DNA of 64,000 nucleotides from Arthrobacter mobilis (lineage in GTDB: Bacteria > Actinomycetota > Actinomycetes > Actinomycetales > Micrococcaceae). A program made the translations under genes and the position numbers. Positions within the stretch are counted from its first letter, which is position 1; every line of letters starts with the position of its first letter. This document shows positions 25,872-34,950 of the stretch, in pieces. Location: contig NZ_JAAZSQ010000014.1 in NCBI RefSeq assembly GCF_012395835.1, positions 1-64,000 on the forward strand, read 5' to 3'. The notes beneath the pieces were generated by a model. It ran no database searches and was not told the DNA's origin. It saw only the letters and a program-made list of their open reading frames with translations.

Positions 25872-26858
25872 ATGATCGAGGCACGCGGCCTGGTCAAGGT
25901 CTACGGCGGCAAGCCGCAAAAATACGCCGTGCAGGACATCTCCTTCACGGTCCGGCCCGGCAAGGTCACCGGCTTCCTGGGCCCCAACGGCGCCGGCAAG
26001 TCCACCACCATGCGCATGATCATGGGTCTGGACGACCCGACTGCCGGCCGGGTCACGGTCAACGGCAGGCCCTATGCGCAGCACAAGGCACCGCTGCGCG
26101 AGGTCGGCGCGCTGCTGGACGCCAAGGCCGTGCACACCTCGCGCAGCGCCTGGCACCACCTGCGGGCCATGGCCGCCACCCACGGCATTCCCCAGCAGCG
26201 GATCCACGAGGTGATCGAGCTGACCGGGCTGGGCCCGGTGGCCACAAAGCGCGTCGGCGGGTTCTCCCTGGGCATGGGTCAGCGCCTGGGCATTGCCGCC
26301 GCGCTGCTCGGGGACCCGCAGACGGTGATCCTGGACGAACCGGTGAACGGCCTGGACCCGGAGGGCGTGCTCTGGGTCCGCAACCTGGCGCGCTCGCTGG
26401 CGGCCGAGGGGCGCACCGTGTTCCTCTCCTCGCACCTGATGAGCGAGATGGCCCAGACCGCTGACCACCTGATCGTGATCGGCCGCGGCCGCATCATTGC
26501 CGATGCCTCGATCCAGGAGATCCTGGACGGCCAGGGCCGGGCCCGGACCCGGGTGCGCACCGGAGGCCCCGAGGGTGCCCAGCTGCTCGGCCGGGTGCTG
26601 GCCGGCCCCGGCGTGAGCATCGAGGCCCGCGAGGGGTGCCTGCTGGAGGTCTCCGGCGTCGAGCCCCGGGCCATCGCGCAGGCGGCACTGGAGCAGCAGG
26701 TGCTGGTGTGCGAGCTGACCCCGCTGCAGGCCTCGCTCGAAGAGGCTTACCTGGACCTGACCCGCGACGAGGTCGAATACCACTCCGGCGCCCTGGCCGG
26801 ACGCCCCGATGCACCCGATGACGTTGCCGCGCCGGCCGCGGCAGGAAGGCAGTCTTGA
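25872..26858 (+). CDS. ABC transporter ATP-binding protein
   Basis: A 328-residue ATPase of a DrrA/CcmA-like exporter: Walker A GPNGAGKST, signature FSLGMGQRLGIAAAL, Walker B TVILDEPVNGLDPEG, switch His in FLSSHLMSEM. The C-terminal 90 residues form the extra domain typical of exporter ATPases. AAGGA lies 10 nt before the ATG. Its stop overlaps the permease start. With the permease and the two-component genes downstream it forms a likely envelope-stress or antibiotic-efflux unit. Confidence 0.95.
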   Translation: MIEARGLVKVYGGKPQKYAVQDISFTVRPGKVTGFLGPNGAGKSTTMRMIMGLDDPTAGRVTVNGRPYAQHKAPLREVGALLDAKAVHTSRSAWHHLRAMAATHGIPQQRIHEVIELTGLGPVATKRVGGFSLGMGQRLGIAAALLGDPQTVILDEPVNGLDPEGVLWVRNLARSLAAEGRTVFLSSHLMSEMAQTADHLIVIGRGRIIADASIQEILDGQGRARTRVRTGGPEGAQLLGRVLAGPGVSIEAREGCLLEVSGVEPRAIAQAALEQQVLVCELTPLQASLEEAYLDLTRDEVEYHSGALAGRPDAPDDVAAPAAAGRQS

Positions 26859-27715
26859 TGAGCACCACGGCACTGCAGAGCCCCCGGACCGGCATGAAGG
26901 CCGCCCGGCCCGCCGGCGGCGTCAATTTCCTCCGCGCCCTGCACGCGGAGTGGATCAAGTTCACCACCCTGCGCTCCACCTGGATCCTGCTGGCCACCAC
27001 CCTGGCGGCTATGGTCGGCATCGGCCTGCTCGGCGCCTGGGGCGTGGCCACCGCCCTGGAGCAGGCAGCGGATTCCGGCCGGGACCCGGGCGCCGACGGC
27101 GTCCGCCCGCAGCTGCTGTACCTGATGCCTACCGGAGGCATCGACTTCGCCCAGCTGATCATCGGCTCGCTCGGCGTGCTGCTGATCGCCTCCGAATACT
27201 CCACCGGCATGATCCGCTCCACCATGACGGCGGTGCCGGACCGGCTCTCGCCGCTGTTCGCCAAGGCCCTGGTGATCGCGGCCGTCGCCGCCGTCACCGG
27301 GATCGTCTCCAGCTTCGCCACCTACTTCCTGATGCAGCCGGTGCTGGCCGGGTACGGGCAGGAGTTCGGCCTGGAGGTGGAGAACCTGGTGCCGTCCATG
27401 CTGCTGTCCGGAGCGTACCTGGCGCTGGCCTCGCTGACCGCCCTGGCCCTGGGGTCCCTGCTGCGCAACAGCGCCGGCGGCATTGTCACCCTGGTGGCGC
27501 TGTTCCTGGTCCTGCCCACGGTGCTGGGCCTGATCCAGCTGGACTGGATCCAGGACGCGCTCCCGTACCTGCCTTCCAACGCCGGCCGGCAGCTGCTGGC
27601 CCTGGAGATTGCCGGCGGCGACCTGACCCGGCTGCAGGGCGGGCTGGTCATGGCCGCCTGGTCCGCGGTGCTGCTGGCAGCCGCCGCGGTGGTCACCAAG
27701 GTCCGCGACGTCTGA
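26858..27715 (+). CDS. ABC-2 type permease
   Basis: A 285-residue protein with about six helices. The amphipathic ALHAEWIKFTTLRSTW entry and the EYSTGMIRSTMTAVP motif are typical of ABC-2 permeases fed by DrrA-like ATPases. The ATG at 26858 overlaps the ATPase stop (TGATG); a TTG one codon earlier is possible. Functions with the preceding ATPase. Confidence 0.93.
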   Translation: MSTTALQSPRTGMKAARPAGGVNFLRALHAEWIKFTTLRSTWILLATTLAAMVGIGLLGAWGVATALEQAADSGRDPGADGVRPQLLYLMPTGGIDFAQLIIGSLGVLLIASEYSTGMIRSTMTAVPDRLSPLFAKALVIAAVAAVTGIVSSFATYFLMQPVLAGYGQEFGLEVENLVPSMLLSGAYLALASLTALALGSLLRNSAGGIVTLVALFLVLPTVLGLIQLDWIQDALPYLPSNAGRQLLALEIAGGDLTRLQGGLVMAAWSAVLLAAAAVVTKVRDV

Positions 27716-27747
27716 GCCGCCCGCCGGGCCCGGTTAGGCTTTCAGGT

Positions 27748-29055
27748 ATGGGGACCATGGCGGCGGTGACGGAGGCGGCGGAGCGGGCGGGGGCCGTCTC
27801 CTTCACCGAACTGGCGGCCCGGCGGCGCGGGCCGCTGCGCCGCTTCTTCCGCAGCCGGCCGCTGGCCATGGACTGGCTGGTCGCCGCGGCCTACCTGCTG
27901 CTGTCCGCGCCGGGGGCCGTGGCCACCGCGCTCGCCGGCGAGCCGGTGGCCCTGGCGCTGGTGCTGCTGATCGGCGCCGTCCTGCTGCTGCGCCGGCGCC
28001 GGCCCGTGGCCGTGCTGGCCGCTGCCACCGTGCTGGAGCTGCTGCTGATCATCCTGCAGCCGACCAGCCAGTCGGCCACCTCGAGCATGTGGTTCGCCCT
28101 CTACGCCGTGGCAGCCTCCCGGCCCACCCGCTTCGCCCTGGCCGCCGCCGCGGCGGCGAGCCTGCCGCCGATGGCCGCCTTCGCGCTGTTCCTGCCGCAG
28201 CTGCTGGCACGGGCCGGGATCCCGCCCGCGGTGGCCGCGGAGCTCAGCTCGACCGAACTGGGCTATGCCGGCTGGGTGGTGGCCGGGTTCATCGCCGCGG
28301 CCAACCTGATCGCCACCGGCATCGGCAGCATGGTCCGCCGGGACCGGCTGCACGAAGACGAGGTGGCCCGCTGGGCGGCCGAACACGCCCGGTTCGCCTC
28401 GGCCACCGAACGGACCCGCATCGCCCGGGACATGCACGACGTCGTGGCCCACTCGCTCTCGGTGATGATCGCGCTCTCCGACGGCGCCGCCGTCGTCGTG
28501 CGGAAGGACCCCGAGCGCGCCGGCCAGGTGCTGGAAAAGCTCTCGGCCACCGGCCGGACGGCCCTGGCCGACATGCGCCGCGTGCTCGGGGTGCTGCGCG
28601 GGGACGACGCGCCGGCGGCGCCGCTGGAGCCGCTGCAGGGCGACGGGCAGCTGGCCGGCCTCATCGAGGGGTTCCGCGCCGCCGGGCTGCCGCTGCGCAT
28701 GGTGGTCTCCGGTCCGGAACTGCCGCAGGATGCGACCTTCCGGCTCACCGTGTACCGGATCATCCAGGAATCGCTGACCAACGTGCTGCGCTATGCGCGC
28801 GGGGTGACCCGGGTGGAGGTGGCCCTGGAGCGCGAGGGCGCCCGGGTGCTGGTCCGGGTGGCCGACGACGGCAGGGGCCAGGTGCCGGCGGCGTCGCTGG
28901 GTGCCGGCCAGGGCATCACGGGCATGCGCGAGCGCGCGGCCATCTACCACGGGAGAGTTGACTGCGGGCCCGGGACGCACGGCGGCCGGGAGGGCTGGAT
29001 CGTCGAAGCAACGCTGTACTGGCCGGGAGAGGACGGGGATGGAACCAGGACCTGA
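27748..29055 (+). CDS. Sensor histidine kinase, NarX/LiaS type
   Basis: A 435-residue kinase. There are about six N-terminal membrane helices (roughly residues 40-190). The dimerisation box TERTRIARDMHDVVAHSLSV carries the phospho-accepting His. It ends in a HATPase_c domain (VADDGRGQV, GITGMRERA). The ATG lies 7 nt after TAGGCT (27735-27740), so it may be leaderless and separately transcribed from the ABC genes 32 nt upstream. The 3' end overlaps the response-regulator start by 17 nt. Confidence 0.95.
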   Translation: MGTMAAVTEAAERAGAVSFTELAARRRGPLRRFFRSRPLAMDWLVAAAYLLLSAPGAVATALAGEPVALALVLLIGAVLLLRRRRPVAVLAAATVLELLLIILQPTSQSATSSMWFALYAVAASRPTRFALAAAAAASLPPMAAFALFLPQLLARAGIPPAVAAELSSTELGYAGWVVAGFIAAANLIATGIGSMVRRDRLHEDEVARWAAEHARFASATERTRIARDMHDVVAHSLSVMIALSDGAAVVVRKDPERAGQVLEKLSATGRTALADMRRVLGVLRGDDAPAAPLEPLQGDGQLAGLIEGFRAAGLPLRMVVSGPELPQDATFRLTVYRIIQESLTNVLRYARGVTRVEVALEREGARVLVRVADDGRGQVPAASLGAGQGITGMRERAAIYHGRVDCGPGTHGGREGWIVEATLYWPGEDGDGTRT

Positions 29056-29797
29056 AACAGCACCTCGGGAAGGAACCGGGCAGGCACCAGGCTCCGGGCA
29101 GCCGGGTCCGGTACGGGTGCTGCTGGCGGATGACCAGCCGCTGCTGCGCATGGGCTTCAGGCTGATCCTGGAGGGCGAGGACGACGTCGAGGTGGTCGGG
29201 GAGGCCTCCGACGGCGCCGACGCGGTGCGCCTGGCCAGGCGGCTGGAGCCGGACGTGGTGCTGATGGACGTGCGGATGCCGGTGATGGACGGGATCGAGG
29301 CCACCCGGCAGATCGCCGCCGGGCCGCAGGGACCGCGCATCATCATCCTGACCACCTTCGACCTGGACGAATACGCCTTCGCCGGGCTGCAGGCCGGGGC
29401 CAGCGCCTTCCTGCTCAAGGATGTGGCCCCGGCGGAACTGGTCTCGGCCGTGCGCCTGGTGGCCAGCGGCGACGCCGTTGTGGCGCCCCGGGTGACCCAG
29501 CGGCTGCTGGAAACCTACGTCCGCGGCCTGCCCGCGGCTCCGGAGGCCGGATCCCGGCCGGTGCAGCGGGACCCGCTGCTGGATGGGCTGACCCCGCGCG
29601 AGCAGGAGGTGCTCGAAGCCATCGCCGAGGGCCTGTCCAATGCGGAGATCGCCCACCGGTTCTTCCTCTCCGAGGCCACGGTGAAGACCCACGTGCGCCG
29701 GATCCTGGCCAAGCTGCACCTGCGCGACCGGGTGCAGGCGGTGGTCTACGCCTACGAGACCGGGCTGGTGGTGCCCAGCCAGGGGCTGGACTACTAG
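29039..29797 (+). CDS. NarL-family response regulator
   Basis: A 252-residue regulator. The receiver domain has LLADDQPLLRMGF, the phosphorylated Asp in VVLMDVRMPVMDG, the Thr in IIILTTFDL and the Lys in FLLKDVAP. The C-terminal LuxR-type DNA-binding domain reads LTPREQEVLEAIAEGLSNAE and SEATVKTHVRRIL. It is translated with the kinase and probably controls the ABC exporter upstream, as in LiaRS/DesKR-like modules. The first 24 residues before the receiver are a non-conserved, Pro/Gly-rich leader. Confidence 0.95.
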   Translation: MEPGPETAPREGTGQAPGSGQPGPVRVLLADDQPLLRMGFRLILEGEDDVEVVGEASDGADAVRLARRLEPDVVLMDVRMPVMDGIEATRQIAAGPQGPRIIILTTFDLDEYAFAGLQAGASAFLLKDVAPAELVSAVRLVASGDAVVAPRVTQRLLETYVRGLPAAPEAGSRPVQRDPLLDGLTPREQEVLEAIAEGLSNAEIAHRFFLSEATVKTHVRRILAKLHLRDRVQAVVYAYETGLVVPSQGLDY

Positions 29798-29986
29798 TGG
29801 TCCGGGTCTGAAATCCGCTTCCTGAGGCGGGCGGGGCCGGCGAGGACGTCGCAGGCTGTCCTGGTGCAGCTGGACGGCGGTTCTGCTGCGGATCGGCGGG
29901 TCCTTGTCGGCTGGCGCGGGACCCGATAGCTTGTCTTGCCAAGCACGTCCCGGGAACCGCTGACCGGGGGGAAGGTGGGGTGCGGC

Positions 29987-30420
29987 ATGCCGGCAGAAGA
30001 CCATGCTGCGGTCATCCGCAGTCTTTTCGATGCTTTCAACGAAGGAGATGTCGGCCGCTGTGCGACGCTGGTCACCGCGGATTTCGAGTTGCGGGACATG
30101 CCCACCGGCCAGACGTTCCACGGTCCGTCCGGCCTGCAGCAATGGCTGCAGGTGTTCCTGACCGCCGGCCCGGATGCAAAAACCAGCATCCTGACCACGA
30201 TCGTGGAGGGCGACTGGGCCGCGACCGAACACGTCGGCAGGTCTACCCATACCGGGCCGCTGCTCACCCCGCCGGGGAGATTCCGCCAACAGGCAGGCAC
30301 ATCGAGTTGCAGATTGCAGAGGTCTACCAGTTCAAGGACGGGAAGATTTCCCTGCTGCGCGCCTACTACGATCTCGCGACCTTGATGCGGCAGCTCGGCC
30401 TGGGGCCGGAGGCACCGTAA
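29987..30420 (+). pseudogene. SnoaL-like protein gene with a frameshift
   Basis: The first frame (from ATG 29987) gives a SnoaL-like NTF2 fold start: AAVIRSLFDAFNEGDVGR, then GDWAATEHVGR. After the G-run at 30274-30277 the good sequence (GEIPPTGRHIELQIAEVYQF, then DGKISLLRAYYD) continues in another frame to a stop at 30420. One extra G in the run would restore a protein of about 144 residues. SnoaL-type proteins bind small ligands or act as cyclases/isomerases. It is a true pseudogene or a homopolymer sequencing error. Confidence 0.8.
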
Positions 30421-30655
30421 TCAGCCACGGAAGCCGGTTGGCCAAATGGTTTCGGGCACCGTGTTGTGCCTGCATGAGCTGAGCGCGGCTGCTTCGAACC
30501 CGTCCGGGCCTCAATTTATCGTTCCGACGGTGAGGAACCGGGCCCGTCAAGGGCAACCGGCGACGGGGGTCCTCTGCGGCAGCAGACGTCCCGGACGGGC
30601 TCGACGCCTCCGGGCGGAGCGTCGGGACGGTGCCGCTGCCGCTGTGGACGCAGGA

Positions 30656-31516
30656 TTAGCTGCGGCTGCCCGCCACCGGCCCGAGGGCCGCGATCGGCAG
30701 GTCGCCGTCGGTCTCGATCGCGTCGCCGCCGCCGTTGCGCGCGTGGTAGCCGGTGGAGAAGTGCCGCACGATGTGCACCGCGGCGCCCGCATCGCGCAGG
30801 GCGGCCACCACCAGGTCCCGTTCCCTGTCGGTGTCTTCGGCGATTTTGTGGGTGACCTGGAAGGTGAACAGGGACAACCCCACCCGGCGGTCGAAGGTGG
30901 CCGCCCCGACCAGGTCGACGGCGAACCCTCCGGGCAGCCGCCATCCCGGCGGGCAGGCCCAGTAGCGCACATGGTGGCGCTGGGCGGGACTGCCGGCCAC
31001 CTCTTTTTCGAAGGCCAGGGTCTGCTTCTGCCCGAACACAAACAGCGGGCTGACCGGGGCTGCCGGATAGCTGCGCCGCAGCAGCGAATCCCGGACGATC
31101 CGCCAGCTGCTGCGCCAGGTCACCGGGTCGGCCTCGGTCCAGCCGGCGGCCGTCATGGCTGAGCGCAGCGCTTCCGGGGTGCCGATTACTGCCAGGTTGA
31201 CCGGGTCCCCGAGCAGCCCGTCCACCGTCCGGGTCCGTCCGATGAAGTAGTCGGGGAGGTAGATGCGGGTGAGCACCCGGTTCAGCCGGGGCAGCAGCAG
31301 GTAGGCGGCCAGCACCCAGATGGCCAGGAACGCCCAGGGCTGGCGCGCGCCGTCGTCAATTTCGGCGACGAACAGCGCATAGACCGCCCAACCGGCGGCT
31401 ATGGTGGTGGCCAGGTAGAACAGCCGCTGCAGGGCCAGCACCACGGTGCCGGCCAGCCGCCGGTACCAGCGCCGCGCCGGCGCCGCTGCGGGGAGTGCGG
31501 CATCGCCACCGTCCAT
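30656..31516 (-). CDS. LssY C-terminal-domain membrane protein
   Basis: A 286-residue protein with two N-terminal membrane helices and a cytosolic part matching the LssY C-terminal domain: VTWRSSWRIVRDSLLRRSYP, VSPLFVFGQKQTLAFEKE, SPAQRHHVRYW and a terminal YHARNGGGDAIETDGDL. The domain's function is not established. The ATG at 31516 is favoured because GATAAT lies 6 nt upstream on the minus strand (leaderless type). Divergent from the ribosomal operon. Confidence 0.85.
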   Translation of the reverse strand: MDGGDAALPAAAPARRWYRRLAGTVVLALQRLFYLATTIAAGWAVYALFVAEIDDGARQPWAFLAIWVLAAYLLLPRLNRVLTRIYLPDYFIGRTRTVDGLLGDPVNLAVIGTPEALRSAMTAAGWTEADPVTWRSSWRIVRDSLLRRSYPAAPVSPLFVFGQKQTLAFEKEVAGSPAQRHHVRYWACPPGWRLPGGFAVDLVGAATFDRRVGLSLFTFQVTHKIAEDTDRERDLVVAALRDAGAAVHIVRHFSTGYHARNGGGDAIETDGDLPIAALGPVAGSRS

Positions 31517-31698
31517 CGTCCCATTATCGCCGCGCTGCCCGGGATTTAGGCCCGGCCGCGGCCATCCGGTACCATTGATGAGTCTGTGCTGCCTGCGGAA
31601 GCGGCCTTCCCAAGGAACCCAACCGGGTCCCGCGGGTGGGCCTGCACCCTGCACGGCAGCCACGTCAACGCACTAGAACCTCCTGTTACGGAAAGACC

Positions 31699-31730
31699 GT
31701 GACCGCTTAGCCCGAAGGAGGTGGGTTCAC
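31699..31730 (+). promoter_or_regulatory. Possible hairpin around the rpsF ribosome site
   Basis: GTGACC (31699-31704) can pair with GGTTCAC (31724-31730) with one bulge, looping out GAAGGAGGTG (31714-31723). S6:S18 is known to bind its own leader in many bacteria, so an autogenous site is plausible, but I cannot match this to the known motif with certainty. Confidence 0.35.
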
Positions 31731-31731
31731 A

Positions 31732-32037
31732 ATGCGTGCTTATGAACTGATGGTGATCATCGACCCCGAGGTTGACGAGCGTACCGTCGAGGCCTCGCTC
31801 GACAAGTTCCTCACCGTTGTCCGCACCGATGGTGGCACCATCGACAAGGTCGACATCTGGGGACGCCGCCGTCTGGCCTACGACATCAAGAAGAAGTCCG
31901 AAGGCATCTACGCCGTCGTCAACTTCACCGCCACCCCCGCGACCGCGGCCGAACTTGACCGCCAGCTTGGTCTGAACGAGACCATCCTGCGCACCAAGAT
32001 CATCCGCCCGGAGGAGCAGAAGGTCTCCTCGAAGTAA
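31732..32037 (+). CDS. rpsF: Ribosomal protein S6
   Basis: A 101-residue S6: begins [16 protein letters not shown], followed by [20 protein letters not shown] and ending with a short [10 protein letters not shown] tail. Part of the 30S subunit platform, partner of S18. A strong ribosome site (GAAGGAGGTG) lies 8 nt upstream. First gene of rpsF-ssb-rpsR-rplI, a conserved order near the chromosomal origin in many bacteria. Confidence 0.98.
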   Translation: MRAYELMVIIDPEVDERTVEASLDKFLTVVRTDGGTIDKVDIWGRRRLAYDIKKKSEGIYAVVNFTATPATAAELDRQLGLNETILRTKIIRPEEQKVSSK

Positions 32038-32126
32038 CCGCCGGGTACGTCCCGCGCAGTTGCTCCGGCAGGAGTCTTCGGGCCCTTGACCAGGGCCCAT
32101 CCAGAACGTAGCTACCAGGAGGCACC

Positions 32127-32690
32127 ATGGCAGGCGAAACCACTATCACCGTCATCGGGAATCTCACCAACGATCCCGAACTCCGTTTCACTCCGTCGGG
32201 TTCCGCAGTCGCCAACTTCACCGTGGCGTCTACGCCGCGGACCTTCGACCGCCAGACCAATGAGTGGAAGGACGGGGAGACCCTGTTCCTGCGCGCATCG
32301 GTGTGGCGCGAGGCTGCCGAGAACGTCGCCGAGACCCTGACCAAGGGGACCCGTGTGATCGTCCAGGGCCGCCTGAAGTCGCGTTCGTATGAAACCAAGG
32401 AAGGCGAAAAGCGCACCGTTATTGAGCTCGAGGTGGACGAAATCGGCCCCTCGCTGCGCTACGCCTCCGCCAAGGTTACCCGCACCCAGCGCTCCGGCGG
32501 CGGGCAGGGCGGCTTCGGCGGCGGCAACGGTGGCTTCGGTGGCGGCGGTGGCTTCGGCGGCAACGCCGGGGGCAACGCCGGCTGGGGCGGGCAGCAGCCT
32601 GCGCCGCAGGAAGATCCCTGGGGCGCACCGTCCGGGGGCAGCTCCGGCGGCTGGGGCAACGGCCCAGACTCCAACGAGCCGCCCTTCTAG
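32127..32690 (+). CDS. ssb: Single-stranded DNA-binding protein
   Basis: A 187-residue SSB: OB-fold residues about 1-115 ([47 protein letters not shown]). A glycine-rich linker ([11 protein letters not shown] type) follows, then the acidic C-terminal tip SNEPPF that recruits replication and repair partners. AGGAGG precedes the ATG. Between rpsF and rpsR, as usual. Confidence 0.98.
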   Translation: MAGETTITVIGNLTNDPELRFTPSGSAVANFTVASTPRTFDRQTNEWKDGETLFLRASVWREAAENVAETLTKGTRVIVQGRLKSRSYETKEGEKRTVIELEVDEIGPSLRYASAKVTRTQRSGGGQGGFGGGNGGFGGGGGFGGNAGGNAGWGGQQPAPQEDPWGAPSGGSSGGWGNGPDSNEPPF

Positions 32691-32804
32691 CCTTCCCGAG
32701 GTCTCACTTCGCCCGGTCTGCCGGGCATCCCAGGCGGCATCCGCCGCCGCAATCCATCCCGTGGATAAACATCCACGGGCTCCACTAGACAAAGGAGCTC
32801 CACG

Positions 32805-33044
32805 ATGGCTAAGGCTGAACTTCGTAAGCCCAAACCAAAGTCCAACCCCTTGAAGGCCGCTGACGTCACCGTCATCGACTACAAGGATGTAGCACTGCTG
32901 CGCAAATTCATCTCCGACCGCGGAAAGATCCGTGCCCGCCGCGTCACCGGTGTGACCGTGCAGGAGCAGCGCAAGATCGCCCAGGCTATCAAGAACGCCC
33001 GCGAAGTTGCCCTGCTGCCCTACTCCGGCGCTGGCCGCGGCTAA
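32805..33044 (+). CDS. rpsR: Ribosomal protein S18, zinc-free form
   Basis: A 79-residue S18: [20 protein letters not shown], then [17 protein letters not shown] and AREVALLPY. No Cys residue is present, so this is the C-minus (zinc-independent) form, although it sits in the main rpsF-ssb-rpsR-rplI operon. AAAGGAG lies just upstream of the ATG. Confidence 0.97.
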   Translation: MAKAELRKPKPKSNPLKAADVTVIDYKDVALLRKFISDRGKIRARRVTGVTVQEQRKIAQAIKNAREVALLPYSGAGRG

Positions 33045-33067
33045 GCGAAGAGGAGAGAGAGTAGAAA

Positions 33068-33523
33068 ATGGCAAAGCTCATTTTGACCCACGAAGTTACC
33101 GGTCTGGGCGCCGCCGGCGACGTCATCGAGGTGAAGAACGGTTACGCCCGTAACTACCTTCTGCCCCGCGGCTTCGCCCTGGCCTGGTCCAAGGGTGGCG
33201 AGAAGCAGGTTGAGGCCATCAAGGCCGCCCGCGCCGCCCGTGCCATTGCTTCCCTCGAAGAGGCACAGCAGCTGGCCGCTTCCCTGTCCGCCAAGCCGGT
33301 CACCCTGACCGTCAAGGCCGGCGATTCCGGACGCCTGTTCGGCACCGTCAAGGGCGAGGATGTGGCCAAGGCCGTCGAGGCCGCAGGTCTGGGGTCGATC
33401 GACAAGCGCAAGGTCGAACTGGCCGAGCACATCAAGTCGACCGGCGAGTACCAGGCCAGCGTCCGCCTGCACGAGGACGTTTCCGCCGTGATCAACCTGA
33501 AGGTTGTGGCTGCCCGGAAGTAA
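33068..33523 (+). CDS. rplI: Ribosomal protein L9
   Basis: A 151-residue L9: the N-domain signature [20 protein letters not shown], a long connecting helix (residues about 40-75), and the C-domain ending [27 protein letters not shown] precedes the ATG by about 8 nt. Last gene of the ribosomal unit; a hairpin follows. Confidence 0.98.
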   Translation: MAKLILTHEVTGLGAAGDVIEVKNGYARNYLLPRGFALAWSKGGEKQVEAIKAARAARAIASLEEAQQLAASLSAKPVTLTVKAGDSGRLFGTVKGEDVAKAVEAAGLGSIDKRKVELAEHIKSTGEYQASVRLHEDVSAVINLKVVAARK

Positions 33524-33538
33524 CCGGACAACCGGCAC

Positions 33539-33574
33539 AGGAGGGGCTCCCGCCACCGGGCGGGGGTCCCTCCT
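33539..33574 (+). terminator. Probable terminator of the rpsF-rplI operon
   Basis: A 16-bp GC-rich stem with two G-U pairs (33539-33554 with 33559-33574; AGGAGGGGCTCCCGCC left arm) follows the rplI stop by 15 nt. Only a weak T-tract follows. Confidence 0.6.
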
Positions 33575-33646
33575 GCCGTTAACGCGCCGGCGCCTCCCAC
33601 CCCTCGCTTCGCCCGGGTCGGGTCCCTCGGCGCCTAGACTGGGCGC

Positions 33647-34486
33647 ATGACTGAGCGCGCGTTCTCCCAGGTCGACGTCTTCACCACCGGTCCGGGCATG
33701 GGCAACCCGCTGGCCGTGGTGGCCGCCGCCGCCGACCTGACCGACGGGCAGATGCAGGCCTTCGCCCGCTGGACCAACCTCTCCGAAACCACCTTCCTGC
33801 TGCCGCCGCTGGACGAGGCGGCGGACTACCGGGTGCGCATCTTCACGCCGGGATCCGAGCTGCCCTTCGCCGGCCATCCTACCCTCGGCAGCGCCCACGT
33901 CTGGCTCGAGCACGGGGGCGTGCCGAAGACCCCGGGCATGGTGGTGCAGGAGTGCGGCGCGGGCCTGGTGCAGGTGAGGAACGACGGCGGACGGCTGGCC
34001 TTTGCCGCCCCGCCCCTGCGCCGCACCGGCCCGCTGCCGGAGGAGAACGTCGCCAAGATCTGCGCGGCGCTGGGCATCGGACGCTCTGCAGTGCTGCGGC
34101 ACCAGTGGGCTGACAACGGCCCGCAGTGGCAGGCCCTGCAGCTGGCCGACGCCCGGGCGGTGCTCGACGTCGAACCCGACTATGCGGCGCTGGCCCCCTT
34201 CGGCGTGGGGCTGGTGGGCGCCTGCGGGCCCGGGGACGCCGCCGACTTCGAGGTGCGGGCGCTGATGGGCTTCGAGCCGGTGCCGGCCGAGGACCCGGCC
34301 ACCGGGAGCCTGAACGCCGCCCTGGCGCAGTGGCTGGTGGGGGAGGGCCACGCGCCGCGGCGCTACACGGTGCGGCAGGGCACCCGGCTCGGCCGGGACG
34401 CACGAATCCACGTGGACGCCGACGGGTCCGAGGTCTGGATCGGCGGGGACGTGCGCACGGTCATCCGCGGCACGGCGGACTTCTGA
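33647..34486 (+). CDS. PhzF-family isomerase/epimerase-like protein
   Basis: A 279-residue PhzF fold. The N-terminal FSQVDVFTTGPGMGNPLAVV carries the GNP block, followed by SETTFLLPP and the FAGHPTLGSAHVW motif. The second lobe has EDPATGSLNAALAQWL with the catalytic-type ATGS segment. Members isomerise small acids; the substrate is unknown. The ATG lies 6 nt after TAGACT (33635-33640), a good leaderless candidate. Confidence 0.93.
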   Translation: MTERAFSQVDVFTTGPGMGNPLAVVAAAADLTDGQMQAFARWTNLSETTFLLPPLDEAADYRVRIFTPGSELPFAGHPTLGSAHVWLEHGGVPKTPGMVVQECGAGLVQVRNDGGRLAFAAPPLRRTGPLPEENVAKICAALGIGRSAVLRHQWADNGPQWQALQLADARAVLDVEPDYAALAPFGVGLVGACGPGDAADFEVRALMGFEPVPAEDPATGSLNAALAQWLVGEGHAPRRYTVRQGTRLGRDARIHVDADGSEVWIGGDVRTVIRGTADF

Positions 34487-34524
34487 GCAGCCCGGAACGC
34501 GGAGCGGACGTTGCCGTCCGCCCG

Positions 34525-34950
34525 TTACCGGTGCACCGCCGTCGTCATGTGCGCGTAGCCGGCGCTGACCAGCCGTTCGAGCACCTGCATGTCCACGTCG
34601 GCGAGCTTGTTGATGTACAGGCAGGCGGCGCCGGTTTTGTGCCTGCCCAGCTTCGGCAGCAGCTCCGCGGCCTCCGGGGCGAGGGTCAGGCCGTAGAGCG
34701 CCAGGTTGGACGCGCGCGGGGAAAAGCCGACGGCCAGGGCATCGCCCTCCCGGCCGCTCGCATACTTGTAGTGGTAGCTGCCGAAGCCCACCATGGACGG
34801 CCCCCACATTACCGGCTCCTGGCCGGTCAGGCGGGACATCATCTCCAGCAGCACAAAGGCGTCCTCCCGGCGGACCGGATGCGGCGCCTGGGCAAGGAAT
34901 TCCCCGACAGGCCGGTCCGTGGGCCCGGTCTTGTTCCCGGCCGTGCTCAC
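34525..34950 (-). CDS. DUF1801-family protein
   Basis: A 141-residue protein resembling the DUF1801/YdhG-like fold (PVMWGPSMVGFGSYHYKYAS, FSPRASNLALYGL, GAACLYINKLADVDMQVLERL). Function unknown. The GTG start overlaps the TGA of the upstream gene (34947-34950), so it is co-translated with the L7/L12-like membrane protein. Confidence 0.88.
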   Translation of the reverse strand: MSTAGNKTGPTDRPVGEFLAQAPHPVRREDAFVLLEMMSRLTGQEPVMWGPSMVGFGSYHYKYASGREGDALAVGFSPRASNLALYGLTLAPEAAELLPKLGRHKTGAACLYINKLADVDMQVLERLVSAGYAHMTTAVHR

